Below are positions 1-13,028 of a DNA stretch of 64,000 bases, piece by piece. The notes below the pieces were generated by a model. The model saw only the letters and a list, made by a program, of their open reading frames with translations. It had not been told where the DNA came from and did not search any database. Origin of the DNA: Zygnema cylindricum (taxonomy: Eukaryota > Streptophyta > Zygnematophyceae > Zygnematales > Zygnemataceae); contig JBBHKE010001339.1 of NCBI GenBank assembly GCA_037447655.1, forward strand, positions 628,264-692,263. The letters run 5' to 3'. Numbering within the stretch: position 1 is the first letter of the stretch; every line of letters begins with the position of its first letter. The translations under genes and the position numbers were made by a program.

Positions 1-72
1 TAATCTTCCCTCCCCCTCTCCTTCTCTGCTTTCTTATTTTGTTCTTTAGTTACTGTCTTCAAATTGTCACAG

Positions 73-2646
<2,574 letters not shown>

Positions 2647-2656
2647 AACATGTGGT

Positions 2657-3685
2657 TGAGGCATTCAACTTTGTGAGTTTTTGTGAATTGTTTAATTTCG
2701 TCGTGTAAAATTTCACATAGCCTAAGTCAAAAACTACCTTTGTACGTTTTCGCTTACAACTGGCACTGGTTGATCAGAACTTAAAACCAAAATTTTAAAC
2801 CATAAAACAAAGAGGACATACTGTACGAACTCGATTTCTTACTGTACCTACTTAAAGTACGTACAGTACGAAGTATGTACTTTTTTCTAGTTGAAATACC
2901 AATTTTGGCACGTTAGAATTTACTCACCGAATTCTGGTCAAATGGTTCATCGGTCCGCCAAAAATTCACGAGAATTTTTAACATTTATGAACTGTACGTT
3001 CTTAAGTCAATAGTTTGTACTGAATACGTTTAGTACTCTTCTACTTTGTTTTATGTTGTAAACCAATTCATAAGACAGAGGGAAGACATTTGTTCATCAA
3101 TGTTCATTCAAATGAATGAACTTGGGAAGTTTATTATTAAGTAGTTGGCATATACTCAGGAGTTCGCCGCTGTCGCTCTTTTTTAAATACTTATTATGTA
3201 TCTCTTTTCCCTGATTGAGTGAACTTAGAGAATTGCAATTGAGCAGAAGAAGAATTTGAGTTTGAATTTGAGCAAGAATTTGTGGATAAAGAGAATTATC
3301 ATGCTATTGAATTTTTTGTCCAACAAAGTCATTTTTTTTTTTTTTTAGTAGAGAGAGCACAAATTTTGGCAACTTAAACATGGACTTTAAACTGCTTCTG
3401 GAATTTTTTCCTCTCGATAGTTGTGGGTATGGATAACTATTAGAAAGTTTAAAATTTCCTAAAAAACCCTGAAAAAAAATGGGTCAGGTTTTGTTTTCTA
3501 CTATGCAACAGTCTCATTTTTTTGTTTTAGTGCGATGTACATTTGGATTCACACTCGTATTTGATTTTTTTTGAATCCGTGGTGACGTTATAAGCCTGTT
3601 TAGACCGAGTTATTAATTGAATAAAGTATTGTTTTTATGGCAATTAACAGTGTGTCAGTCAATGAGTAAATTTATAAGCTGTTAG
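2657..3685. other. AT-rich spacer
   Basis: No convincing exon, repeat end or RNA gene was seen. It may hold the RWA 3' UTR. Confidence 0.5.
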
Positions 3686-4094
3686 TAGTGTTGTGTATCG
3701 AAGGCCCCTTGCGGATATTCGATATGTACCTAATTTTTGGGTACTCAATAATGGATATATTGCTTCGATATATCGAGAAGCTAAATATCGCGATATTTAA
3801 ACGATATATCGGCCGATAATTCAATATGTTTTTATCGCGATACATCGAAGTGACGCTACGTCAAAAAAAAATCAAAAGCAACACTCCCCCCCACCCCGTG
3901 GCGCGCGCTTAGGGGGGGGGGTATTATTCCGTACGATTTACTTTTAAATCTGTAGGAAACCCACCTCCTACCAAATATATCGCAATAATTTTTGTTGGTC
4001 CCGGAGTGATATATCGAGCCCTTTGACCGTTCGATATTCGATATATCGAATATCGAATCTATTGCGATAATTTTTCACCCAATACACAACACTA
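3686..4094. mobile_element. hAT-like non-autonomous element, copy a (subfamily N2)
   Basis: Starts TAGTGTTGTGTATCG and ends with the inverted counterpart ATACACAACACTA. Flanks are GCTGTTAG and GCTTTTAA (6/8 identical), fitting a worn 8-bp target duplication as made by hAT transposases. The interior is rich in CGATATATCG palindromes. No transposase reading frame. Confidence 0.7.
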
Positions 4095-4127
4095 GCTTTT
4101 AATATTCTATTACCCTGAACAAAACCA

Positions 4128-4460
4128 GTATATAATGATATATAAGGGTAATGATAATGGATAAGGGTAATAATAAGGATAAATGGTAATGGATATGGAT
4201 AATAGATAATAGATAGAGATAATAGATAAAGATAATAGATAATAGATAGTAGATAATAGATAAAGATAATAGATAAAGATAATAGTAATGATAATAGATA
4301 AGGATAGTGATAATGATAATAGATAAAGATAGTGATAATGATAATAGGTAATGAGAAGAAGTCTGCTAATGAGGATGAGAATGACAACAACAACGATAAT
4401 GATAATGAAAAAAATAGAATAAGAATGAGAATGATAATGGAAATATTAGTTGACAAATAT
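4128..4460. repeat. GATAAT-type microsatellite
   Basis: Long run of GATAAT/GATAGA-like hexamers with interruptions. Open frames across it are low-complexity artefacts. Confidence 0.85.
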
Positions 4461-5260
4461 AACGTATAATGATAATGATGATAACCATAAACTCCATTTT
4501 GTATATGCAGGGTCTTTGGTAAAAAGAGGACCAATCGATCTCCTCTCCCAGGCTTTTACGATATTTTCTCGGCTACTTTATTTTTCCAAAAAAGAAACAT
4601 GGAACAGAAACATGAAACATGAAACAAAAACAAAAGAAAGAAGAAGATGTTTTCGAATTGAAACATTTAATTCAAAACATTTAGAATTTGTTAAAGCCCT
4701 TCTATTGTAGTGTATTCATTCATATGTGTAGAGTAGTGACATTAAGAAATTTAAAATTTTCTGTTTAGATGATTTAGTGTGAGGGAGGAATAATTTATTT
4801 TCCCCTTTTCCTCCCTATTCTTATTGGGCAAAAGAGAGAAGAGATAGTTTCCGTTTTTTGTGTTTTTACCTTTTCAGAAAGTTCAGAAAAGACGAAAGAT
4901 CTATTTCTCAAAAGTGGAGACACTACTTTGTGGTAACTCCGAGGTTGTGATTTTAATTAAAGTATTTTAGAATTCAACTTTTTGTCTCTCAGTTTATAAT
5001 GAATGTGGAGGTTTTTTAGTTTCACTTGCCTGTTTTCACTTACACACCTGTTTTTTTCGCGTCATACTTTTCGTATTCTTGGGAAACTGTAAAAATTAAA
5101 AATAAATCAAAAATCAAAAAAATTACAACGTTTTAGGGTCAGGAGTAAGATCTCCACCCTCTTATGTGTTGAGTCACCAATGTTAAATGAACTTCACTCT
5201 TCGCCCAAAATTACCAAAAATTGGTATCATTTTCGGGTGGAGGGAGTAGGACCTTGACAC
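4461..5260. other. AT-rich spacer
   Basis: No gene or repeat end recognised in this stretch. Confidence 0.5.
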
Positions 5261-5483
5261 TACACTGCTAATCGTTATTAGAAAAGTTTTTTTCGCCACT
5301 TAAAACATCTTGTCTTCGTACACACCTGTCGTACTGTCAATCGGACGGTTTTTGTTGGAAGGCAAGATTCTCACCTTTCTGTTGGTGGTCTCCGATCGAC
5401 AATTTGACAAGAGTGCACGAAGAAAATATGTTTTAATTGGCGAAAAAAGCTTTAACACACTTGACGATTAGTGTTGTAGTGTA
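5261..5483. mobile_element. MITE family B, copy 1
   Basis: Left end TACACTGCTAATCGTTATTAG, with a related inverted end near 5465-5483. The interior shares CGCCACTTAAAACATCTT and CTCCGTACACAC-like blocks, in inverted order on the other side, with the copies at 5884, 6828 and 26652. A TA dinucleotide at each end could be the target duplication. The right end overlaps the next hAT-like element. Confidence 0.55.
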
Positions 5484-5853
5484 TCGGTAGTCATTTGCCG
5501 ATAGCCCATATGCCCCTTTTTTTGGCTTACCGATAATTGATGTATTGGAAAGATATATTGGTGCCGGTGTTTTTGCGATAAAAACTGATAACATTGGTTT
5601 CCTATCGAGATAATACCGATTCGATAACTATCGGTGAAATATCCATACTCTGGTATGAAATGGATTGTGATTTTTTTTTCAAAAGCGCCCCCCCCCCCTT
5701 GTCGCGACATCTCCGTACTTATGTCGTAAATTAATTCCTACAATAAATTCCACACTATTTGTACAGATGTATCAGTACCCCTCACTGCTTAATAACAGAT
5801 AACTATTAGTATCAGTTTTATCGCGATAAGTTTTTACCCGATACACAACACTA
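5469..5853. mobile_element. hAT-like non-autonomous element, copy b (N2)
   Basis: Ends TAGTGTTG...TGTATCGG and CCGATACACAACACTA. Interior has CGATAA/TTATCG repeats. No clear target duplication; the left border is blurred by the adjoining family B end. Confidence 0.5.
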
Positions 5854-5883
5854 CTTGGACAGTTTTATGCATTAGGCGACCAC

Positions 5884-6104
5884 TACATCGCTAATCGTTA
5901 ATAGTGTTAAAGTTTTTTTTGCCACTTAAAACATCTTTTCTCCGTGCACACTTGCCAGTTTGTCGATCGGAGACCTCCAATAGGAAGGTGAGAATCTTGT
6001 CTTCCAATAGCAGCCATTTGATCGACAATCCAACAAGTGCGCACGGAGAAAAAATGTTTTGAGTGGCGAAAAAACATTTAACACTAATAATGATTGGCGG
6101 TGTT
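5884..6104. mobile_element. MITE family B, copy 2
   Basis: Left end TACATCGCTAATCGTTAATAG; right end TTAACACTAATAATGATTGG. Shares the internal GCCACTTAAAACATCTTTTC block and its inverted partner with the other family B copies. Confidence 0.6.
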
Positions 6105-6483
6105 CTTTTTGAGGACTACACCAAAAAAGTGTTTTTTGGTGGAGGGCATTAAACGAAATAATGCACAACCAAAGTTCTTAACTACACCTCACATTGTTAT
6201 TAGAGTGCAAAGGAAAGAGATTGTAGTCCTTGTCTTTAATTAGTGTTATGTGTTCACGTTGCTTTCTTTGTTTTTTATTGCCCTGCTTGAAGTTTTTCAG
6301 TTTTGGCCATGCCACCGCTTTGTACCCCCGGACTCAGATGGTTTACCATCGTGCTTTTTAATTTATCCTGTGTGTTCGCTTTAATTAGTGTTGGTAACAT
6401 TGTTTTGTGATTTTTGGCCCAAACAAAGGTCACGACCGAATTAGTGTTATTATCTCTCATAACGATGGTGTAGATGGTAGAGG

Positions 6484-6760
6484 ACACTAAACCCTCTCCC
6501 TCTCCCTCGCCCTCTCCCTCTCCCTCCCCCTCCCTCTCCCTCTCCCTCTCCCTCTCCCTCTCCCTCTCCCTCTCCCTCCTCTCTCTCCCTCTCCCTCTCC
6601 CCTCTCCCTCTCCCTTTCCCTCTCCCTCTCCCTCTTCCTCCCCCTCTTTCACTCCCCCCTCGCCCTCCCTCTTCCCTCTCCCTCTCCCTTTCTCTATCCC
6701 TCTCCGTCTCTCTTTCTCTCTCTTCTACCTCTCTTTCCCTCCCTCCCTCTCTTTCCTTTC
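6484..6760. repeat. CTCCCT polypyrimidine microsatellite
   Basis: Almost uninterrupted CTCCCT/CTCTCC hexamers on the + strand. Ser-Pro or Glu-Gly open frames here are not genes. Confidence 0.9.
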
Positions 6761-6827
6761 AAAATTAAGTTTGCAATTTAGTGTTTGACTATAGTTTTCA
6801 ATAGATAGGCCACAATGTCCAACAATC

Positions 6828-7886
6828 TACACTGTGTATCGCTATTAGTGTTAATAATTTTTACGTCACTTTAAAACATCTTTTCTCCGTACACACTTGT
6901 CTGATTTTCATATGAAGACTGCCAATGGGGAAGATGAGATTCTTGGCTTTCAATCGCAACCGTCAGATCCATAATCCGACAAGTATGGAGAAAAGATGTT
7001 TTAAGCGGGCAAAAAAAACATTAACACTAATAGCTAGTGTTGGGTATCGAGGACCGTTTGCCGATATTCAATATATATCGAATTTCAAGTACCCGATAAT
7101 CGATATATCGCTTCGATATATCGAATTTCAAATCATCGCGATATATCGCCAATATATCGCCAATATATCGTATCGTCAATATATCGAAGCTAAAAAAAAA
7201 AAAAATTCCCACAGGTTTTCAAAGTCTCGTGACTTCAGACAAAGTGACTGTAAAATCTTTGCCGGAAAGAAATACGGTTTTTTCATGAAAGTCAGCATAG
7301 TGAAGGAGATCTATGAGGTACATTGACGTGGTACACTTGTGAAGTACACGTACGTCATACGCAGGTACGATTTTCCAGATGAAAAAGGTCGGTTTCCGGA
7401 TATTCGATGATTTTTGAGATTTGGTAGTCAACTTACGTAGAGCCACTCATTTCAGAACATGTATGTAAAACTTTTTGACAAAAGATACGCGATGTACCAT
7501 AGCTCTGTGTAATACATAAATTTTGTTCTCCGTACTATTACGGAGACGTCCTCGTGTAACCATACCCCAAATAATTAATCATTACAATTTCATAATTAGT
7601 ACTTTATTGTCGGTTACACTTTGCGGCGTCTACATTTAAGTCACGGAACGAAAATCACGGCGTACGTGGCGTATTAGACGATTTGACTTTTTCGCTAAAA
7701 TAACATATTATATTAAAAAAAAAAAAAAAAAAAATTAAAAATACTATATATCGCGATGATTTATGTTGGTCTCGGTACGATATATCGAGGATCCTGCTCG
7801 ATCGATATTCAATATATCGAATATCGAGATTATCGCGATATAAATTTACCCGATACCCAACACTACTAACAGCGATACACGGTGTA
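6828..7886. mobile_element. MITE family B, copy 3, split by a hAT-like insertion
   Basis: Left end TACACTGTGTATCGCTATTAG at 6828; right end AGCGATACACGGTGTA finishing at 7886. The two halves join across 7035-7865, where a hAT-like element sits inside the right terminal repeat. Without it the element is about 220 bp, the length of the uninterrupted copy at 26652. Confidence 0.75.
7035..7865. mobile_element. hAT-like non-autonomous element, copy c (subfamily N1)
   Basis: Ends TAGTGTTGGGTATCGA and CGATACCCAACACTA. Flanks CTAATAGC and CTAACAGC match at 7 of 8 positions, an 8-bp target duplication within the family B terminal repeat. Many CGATATATCG palindromes lie near both ends, as expected for transposase-binding subterminal repeats. 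Interior is shared with copy h (25799). Confidence 0.85.
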
Positions 7887-8185
7887 CTTTTCAAACATCA
7901 TTCAATGCTAAGTTCTAATGTCTAACCAAGTGAGAATTTCAAAACACATTTTTCACTTGTTATATGAAACTACTAACGACATTTTTTTACGTATCTTGAT
8001 AGAAAAATTCACAGACCGAGGTTTGTTTAATTTCATTTCATCGTTCATCGATTTTTATGCTTTTCAATTTTTCATTTTTTTTATGTTTGTTTTTTTTTTC
8101 CCTAGTGTTGGTATCCATTAAACATCACCGCACTATTTAAAGTTTCCGGTAAAAAAACATAATTATTTCTGAAGGGTAAGTTCAC
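7887..8185. other. AT-rich spacer
   Basis: Nothing recognised. Confidence 0.4.
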
Positions 8186-8676
8186 TACATCGCCAATCGC
8201 TATTAGAGTAAATAACGCTAATTCGGTGCCCTTTAAAAAAAAAAAAAACCTGAAATGCAATCCATAATTCTATTTTTTCCTTTACGCCTTTTAAGGTTCT
8301 TTTTTTAATTAGCGTTAATAACGGAAGTACACCGCAATGTTTATAGTGTGGTGTACGGACAGTTTTTTCCGTACCAAAATGTACTTTGTGAAATACAAAT
8401 GTACAAAAAGTCATTTAATGTATTTGCGCACGCATGTGAATGTGCACTGGGAAAAGAGACGCAAACTCGAATATTTAGATTTTGGCGTACGAATTGTCAG
8501 ATTTTGTACTGACACATATATTGATGTAGACATCAATACGGCGGGCATTTAAGTTAGTGATTAATTAGTATATATATATTTTTTTTCGGAATTTTTTTTC
8601 TTCCCAATTAGCGTTAATAACACTACTTTTTTTTTTACGTTATTTATTCCTTTACTCTAATAGCGATTGGGTGTAC
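8186..8676. mobile_element. MITE family C, copy 1 (491 bp)
   Basis: Long terminal inverted repeats: TACATCGCCAATCGCTATTAG... at left and ...CTAATAGCGATTGGGTGTA at right, extended by AGAGTAAATAACG and CGTTATTTATTCCTTTACT. The outer end resembles family B, but the interior differs. A second copy of nearly equal length lies at 45275. Confidence 0.65.
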
Positions 8677-9347
8677 TATACTAAAAACAGTGTCCTTCAC
8701 AAAAAAACAAAAAAAACAAAATAATAATAAAAAAAAAAGTTATCGACAAAAACCTTTTATGCCAAAATTTACATTAAAATATCTTTCCATTAGATCAGCA
8801 AATCATCCATGTCCTACGGATGGTCTACACTAAATCCGTACACTGTTGACTTTCCTTACTACTAGAAAACAAACTATGGTTTTTTATTTCATTTGTCCTA
8901 TTCTCTCCTCCTCCTCCTCCTCCTCTCCGATTTTCAAATAAAGACGAAATTTCTGAGCTTGTGTTTGAATGTGTTTCCACAGTGTGGATCTCTTTGTCCT
9001 TTTCTCGTCTCTTATCGCCTCTTCTCGTATCTTATCTCTTATTTTCTTGTGCCTTCAAAATGTTTTTGGGCGTCTCTTTATGGACAAGAAAAGTAATGAT
9101 AATGATGACGTCACAGCTAAAAATGATGATGTCAAAAGAACCTTCTCACAAGAAGGTGACACGGACTCCACAAAATCTAAAAATCCTCTTATCATGGGCT
9201 TCCTCTCTACCCTAGAAGAAGACAAAACCTAGAAGAAGACAAGACCTTGGTATTATTAACAAACTAAAAACAGTGAAAATTTCCATCTTTTAAACGGATC
9301 AACAAAAGTTTGTCCCAAAGAAGAAAAAAACAAAAAAAAAAACTAAG
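8677..9347. other. Spacer and probable SR-beta 3' UTR
   Basis: Holds poly-A and TCC runs and no convincing gene. On the minus strand an AATAAA at 8888-8883 could be the polyadenylation signal of the SR-beta gene, though it is about 460 bases past the stop. Confidence 0.4.
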
Positions 9348-12300
9348 TTAGGACTTTACAACCTCCGTAATAAACGATTCTACTTCCAATATTTTGTCGT
9401 CAAGGACGGAGACTTCGCAACTGGAGATGGGATTTGCACACTGTGTGAACTTAAAAGGCTCTTTAGGGTTTCCAATATTGACTTCTGCACCCATATCGGC
9501 ATCGGTGACAGAACTTCGAGTCACGCGAAGTTTGTCACTGCAAAACCGAAATCGTAAAGGCCAGCGGTTAAACAGTTAAACCAACGGTTAAAACGGTTAT
9601 GTTTTAGGGATTTTGGGTTAAATCAGCAGTTAAACGGTTAAACCAGAGGTTAAAACGGTTAGACCAACGGTTGAACCAACTGCTAAAAGTGATTGTCGAT
9701 TGCTTAAGTGATTGTTAAATTACACCGATTGTTACGCCCAATTGTTGAACCGATTATTGTTAAGCCGGTTGTCAAGACCAATTGTAAAGCTAATTGTTGA
9801 ACCGATTGCTAAACCAATCGTTAAGCCCACTGTTTAACCAACTGTTAAGTGAAATGTTAAAACAAATGTAAGCCAATTGTTACGCCAATTGTAAAGCCAA
9901 TTGCTAACCAATTATTATTGAGCCAATTATTAAACGAATTCGTTGTATAATTGTCAGATTTTCAAATCAAAGTGTAAAAGCTGAAAGGTAGACCACAATT
10001 TCCTACAATACAATTCCTATGAGAGACTAAATTGTACCTTAAAGAAAAAAACACAATGAAAAAAGGAAAAAGTTCTTCCTAAGCTGAACAAATTAAAAGA
10101 GGAACAGAGTTGGCTGAAAGCTGGAGGGAAAAGAAGAAAGGAGAGAAAGGGGAAGAGTGGGAGCAAGGGAGGTGGGTGGCAAAGAGAGATAGAGAGAGGA
10201 GGGAGGGAGAGAGAAAATGGGGGAGGAATAGAGAGAGGGAGACAGTGGAAGAGAAGGAGAGATGGAGAGACAAGAGGGAGGGAGAGGGAAAGGAAGAGGG
10301 ATAGACTCACATTTCTTTTTCTAACATTTTTTTAGTGAAGCTGATGGAGTGAGCAGAAACTTTTTCCATCTTATTACAAGCCAAAAGGATCGGGACGCGA
10401 CGTTTTACCACAGTCGATTTTGTCAGGACTTGCCAAAGGAGCCTGCAACAAAAATCATGAATAATCATGATTTTTGTTCATAAAATGTGAACAAAAAATA
10501 TGATCAAACGTAATAATTTATTTCGTATCGTTTGATTAGTCTTTTTGCAAAAGTACCACTTTACAAGTTTTAGCACAAAGTCCACAGAATCCTGTTCTTA
10601 TATATCCGCCTTCCTCATCCCTCTCCCCCTTTCTCTCACCACTCCCTCCCACATCCTTTCACTACAGCACATACACCTCTTCCTTATGCCTTTCTCATTT
10701 CTCCCTCTTCTCCCCTTTTTCTCTCCTTTTTCCTCGCATGTATTTGATTTATACAAAGTACAAACTGTACCGTCTTAAGTAGTAAATCGATAGATAGTAG
10801 AACCAAGGTTTCTTCAGACTCGTCGTATCCTCGTGGGATAAAAAATCTTCTGAACGAGAAATTAAAATCTTCTGAAGGAGAGAATCTATTAAAAATGTGA
10901 AAAAAATATGGAAGCCATGAAGGCAATCCATCGATGGTTGAGAAGCGAATGATTTGTGGAAAATTTTCAGGATTTGTCACTAAATAAATTCAAAATTGAG
11001 ACTGTCCTTACTTCGAACTCAGGGCAGAAAAAAATCGTAGGAAGGCAAAAGTAGTAGAATGACAGTTTTGTTTTTTTAGTTCCATTCAGTTTTATAATTA
11101 GTTTTCTAGGATAGTTTTTTGAATCCCATTCAGTTCGATGTTGAGAATGACCATTAATTAGAAAAAAAAAATGAATAATAATGTATTGATAGTATATATT
11201 TCTATCAACATATCGAAGGATAACTTTTTTCCGGTCGTTCGAAACTCCCCAGATTGTAACTTCAAATATCGGCGAAAAAAACGTTTTGTACTTTTCCCAA
11301 AATAATGATAAAAAGTTCAGAACCCTAGTCCTTACGGTAATGTCCGAAACATTGATGAGGAACACGACTCCTATAGTTTGTCAAAACCCTGAAAAAAACC
11401 CATAAGGAACCCTAAAAAAGACAAAAACACTTAAGAACCCTTAACAAACTCTAAGAAATCCTCAAGAAAACCCTTAAAAAACCCTTAAAAACCCTGAAAA
11501 AAGAACCGAACCCAAAAAAAACTCACTCTGCAGTCGGTCGGAGCTGTTGCATAATATCCAAAGCATCGATGAGAAATATTACTCCTTTAGTTTGTGAGAG
11601 AATCTCGTCAATTTTATTTCGAAGTCGAGGATGACCCGGAAGATCGACAATGTGAACAGATCTCGCTTTCGGATTCTGCACCGAGATTTCCCAAAAAACC
11701 CGAAAAGAGACAAGAAAAAGAAAAAAAGAAAAAAAAAAAAACGGCGTCGGTTATGCGACAAAAAATTCCGATGCAAAATTCTGACAGAAAAATCCAGCAG
11801 GCAGTTCCGATCCAATAAACCGACAAAGAATTGGGATACATAATTTTGACAGAAATTTCTGACAGAAACATCTGAAGAAACTGCTTAAGGACAAATATCT
11901 GGATTCACGATTCTCAAACAAGATTCTAATGCAAGATTCAGATGACAAAAGATTCTGAAACAAGATTCTGACACAAGATTCTGACTCAGATTCTGACGCA
12001 CCATTCAAATTATTGACTTCTGACTAAAAATTCTGACCTAAAAATCAGAACATGAATTCTTAGATAAATAAAAACTAGATAACAATGGTTATAGAACATA
12101 AGGGCAAATCCAAACGGGTGAAAATGTCACAAAGAAAACCTGGAAGGATCAAATGAAAACACCGGAGGGGGAAAGAAGTGGAGGGGAGGAAGGGAAGGGA
12201 GATCTGAGAATGGGAAAGGAGAGGGAGAGGGAGAGAGGGAGAGAGGGGGAGAGCGGGGGAGAGAGGGAGAGAGAGGGAGAGAGACGGGGAGAGAGGGAGA

Positions 12301-12990
12301 GAGAGGGAGCGAGAGGGAGCGAGAGGGGACTCAAATTATTAACTCGGAATTCTGGCTGAAACTTCTGACTTAAAATTCTCACACGAATTTCTGACTCGGA
12401 CTGAATTTTTCTTTACAATTTCTACAATTTCTGCAATTTCTGCAATTTTTCAAACTTTTCAATAGGGTGACATCCAGTCAAATATGTGGATGAGAACTAC
12501 ACATATAATTTGTGATATACAACTAGAAAAACCCCAACCTTAACGTTCAAAACTATATAATTCGATTCCAAAGAAAAAAAAGTGCCACGGTTTTTCACTA
12601 AAGAAAAAAGAAGTCCCTCGGTTTTTCACTATGTCATAATAATTCTTGATAAGTAAAGAAACGAATCTTTTATTATTGTTTCATCCTAGCAGTCATAATT
12701 TTACCCAGATGTATGATTTTGTGAACAGAGCTGAGTTTTTCAGGGTTTCTGATGGTTTTAGGGTTTTGTTTCCTCTGAATTTCCAGCCTGTCACTTGGCA
12801 AGTCATGGGTCTGCTGGTCATCTTGGAAGTGTGTGAGGACAAGTGGGGAGGGGGAGAGCGAGAGGAGAGAGAGAGGAGAGAGAGAGAGGGAGGGATAGTC
12901 AGTGAGAGAGGGGAAAAGAAAGAGGGAGAAAAAGAGAGAGAAAGGAGAGAGAAATAGAAAAAGCGGGAGAAAGGGAAAAAGAGAGAATGA

Positions 12991-13028
<38 letters not shown>

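Noticed and set aside
4128-4460. CRISPR-like or satellite array from the GATAAT repeats
   Set aside because: No spacer structure; a plain microsatellite in a eukaryotic genome.
6484-6788. Open frames of Ser-Pro or Arg-Glu-Gly repeats over CTCCCT tracts (also at 10017-10310, 12149-12382, 14282-14876, 31515-31944, 33005-33457, 55658-56269)
   Set aside because: They are translations of hexanucleotide microsatellites, open in several frames and both strands.
6925-7326. 133-codon frame rich in Tyr, Ile and Arg over 7035-7200 (and similar at 25801, 42645)
   Set aside because: It is a translation of CGATATATCG repeats in hAT-like elements, starts outside the element, and is not a transposase.
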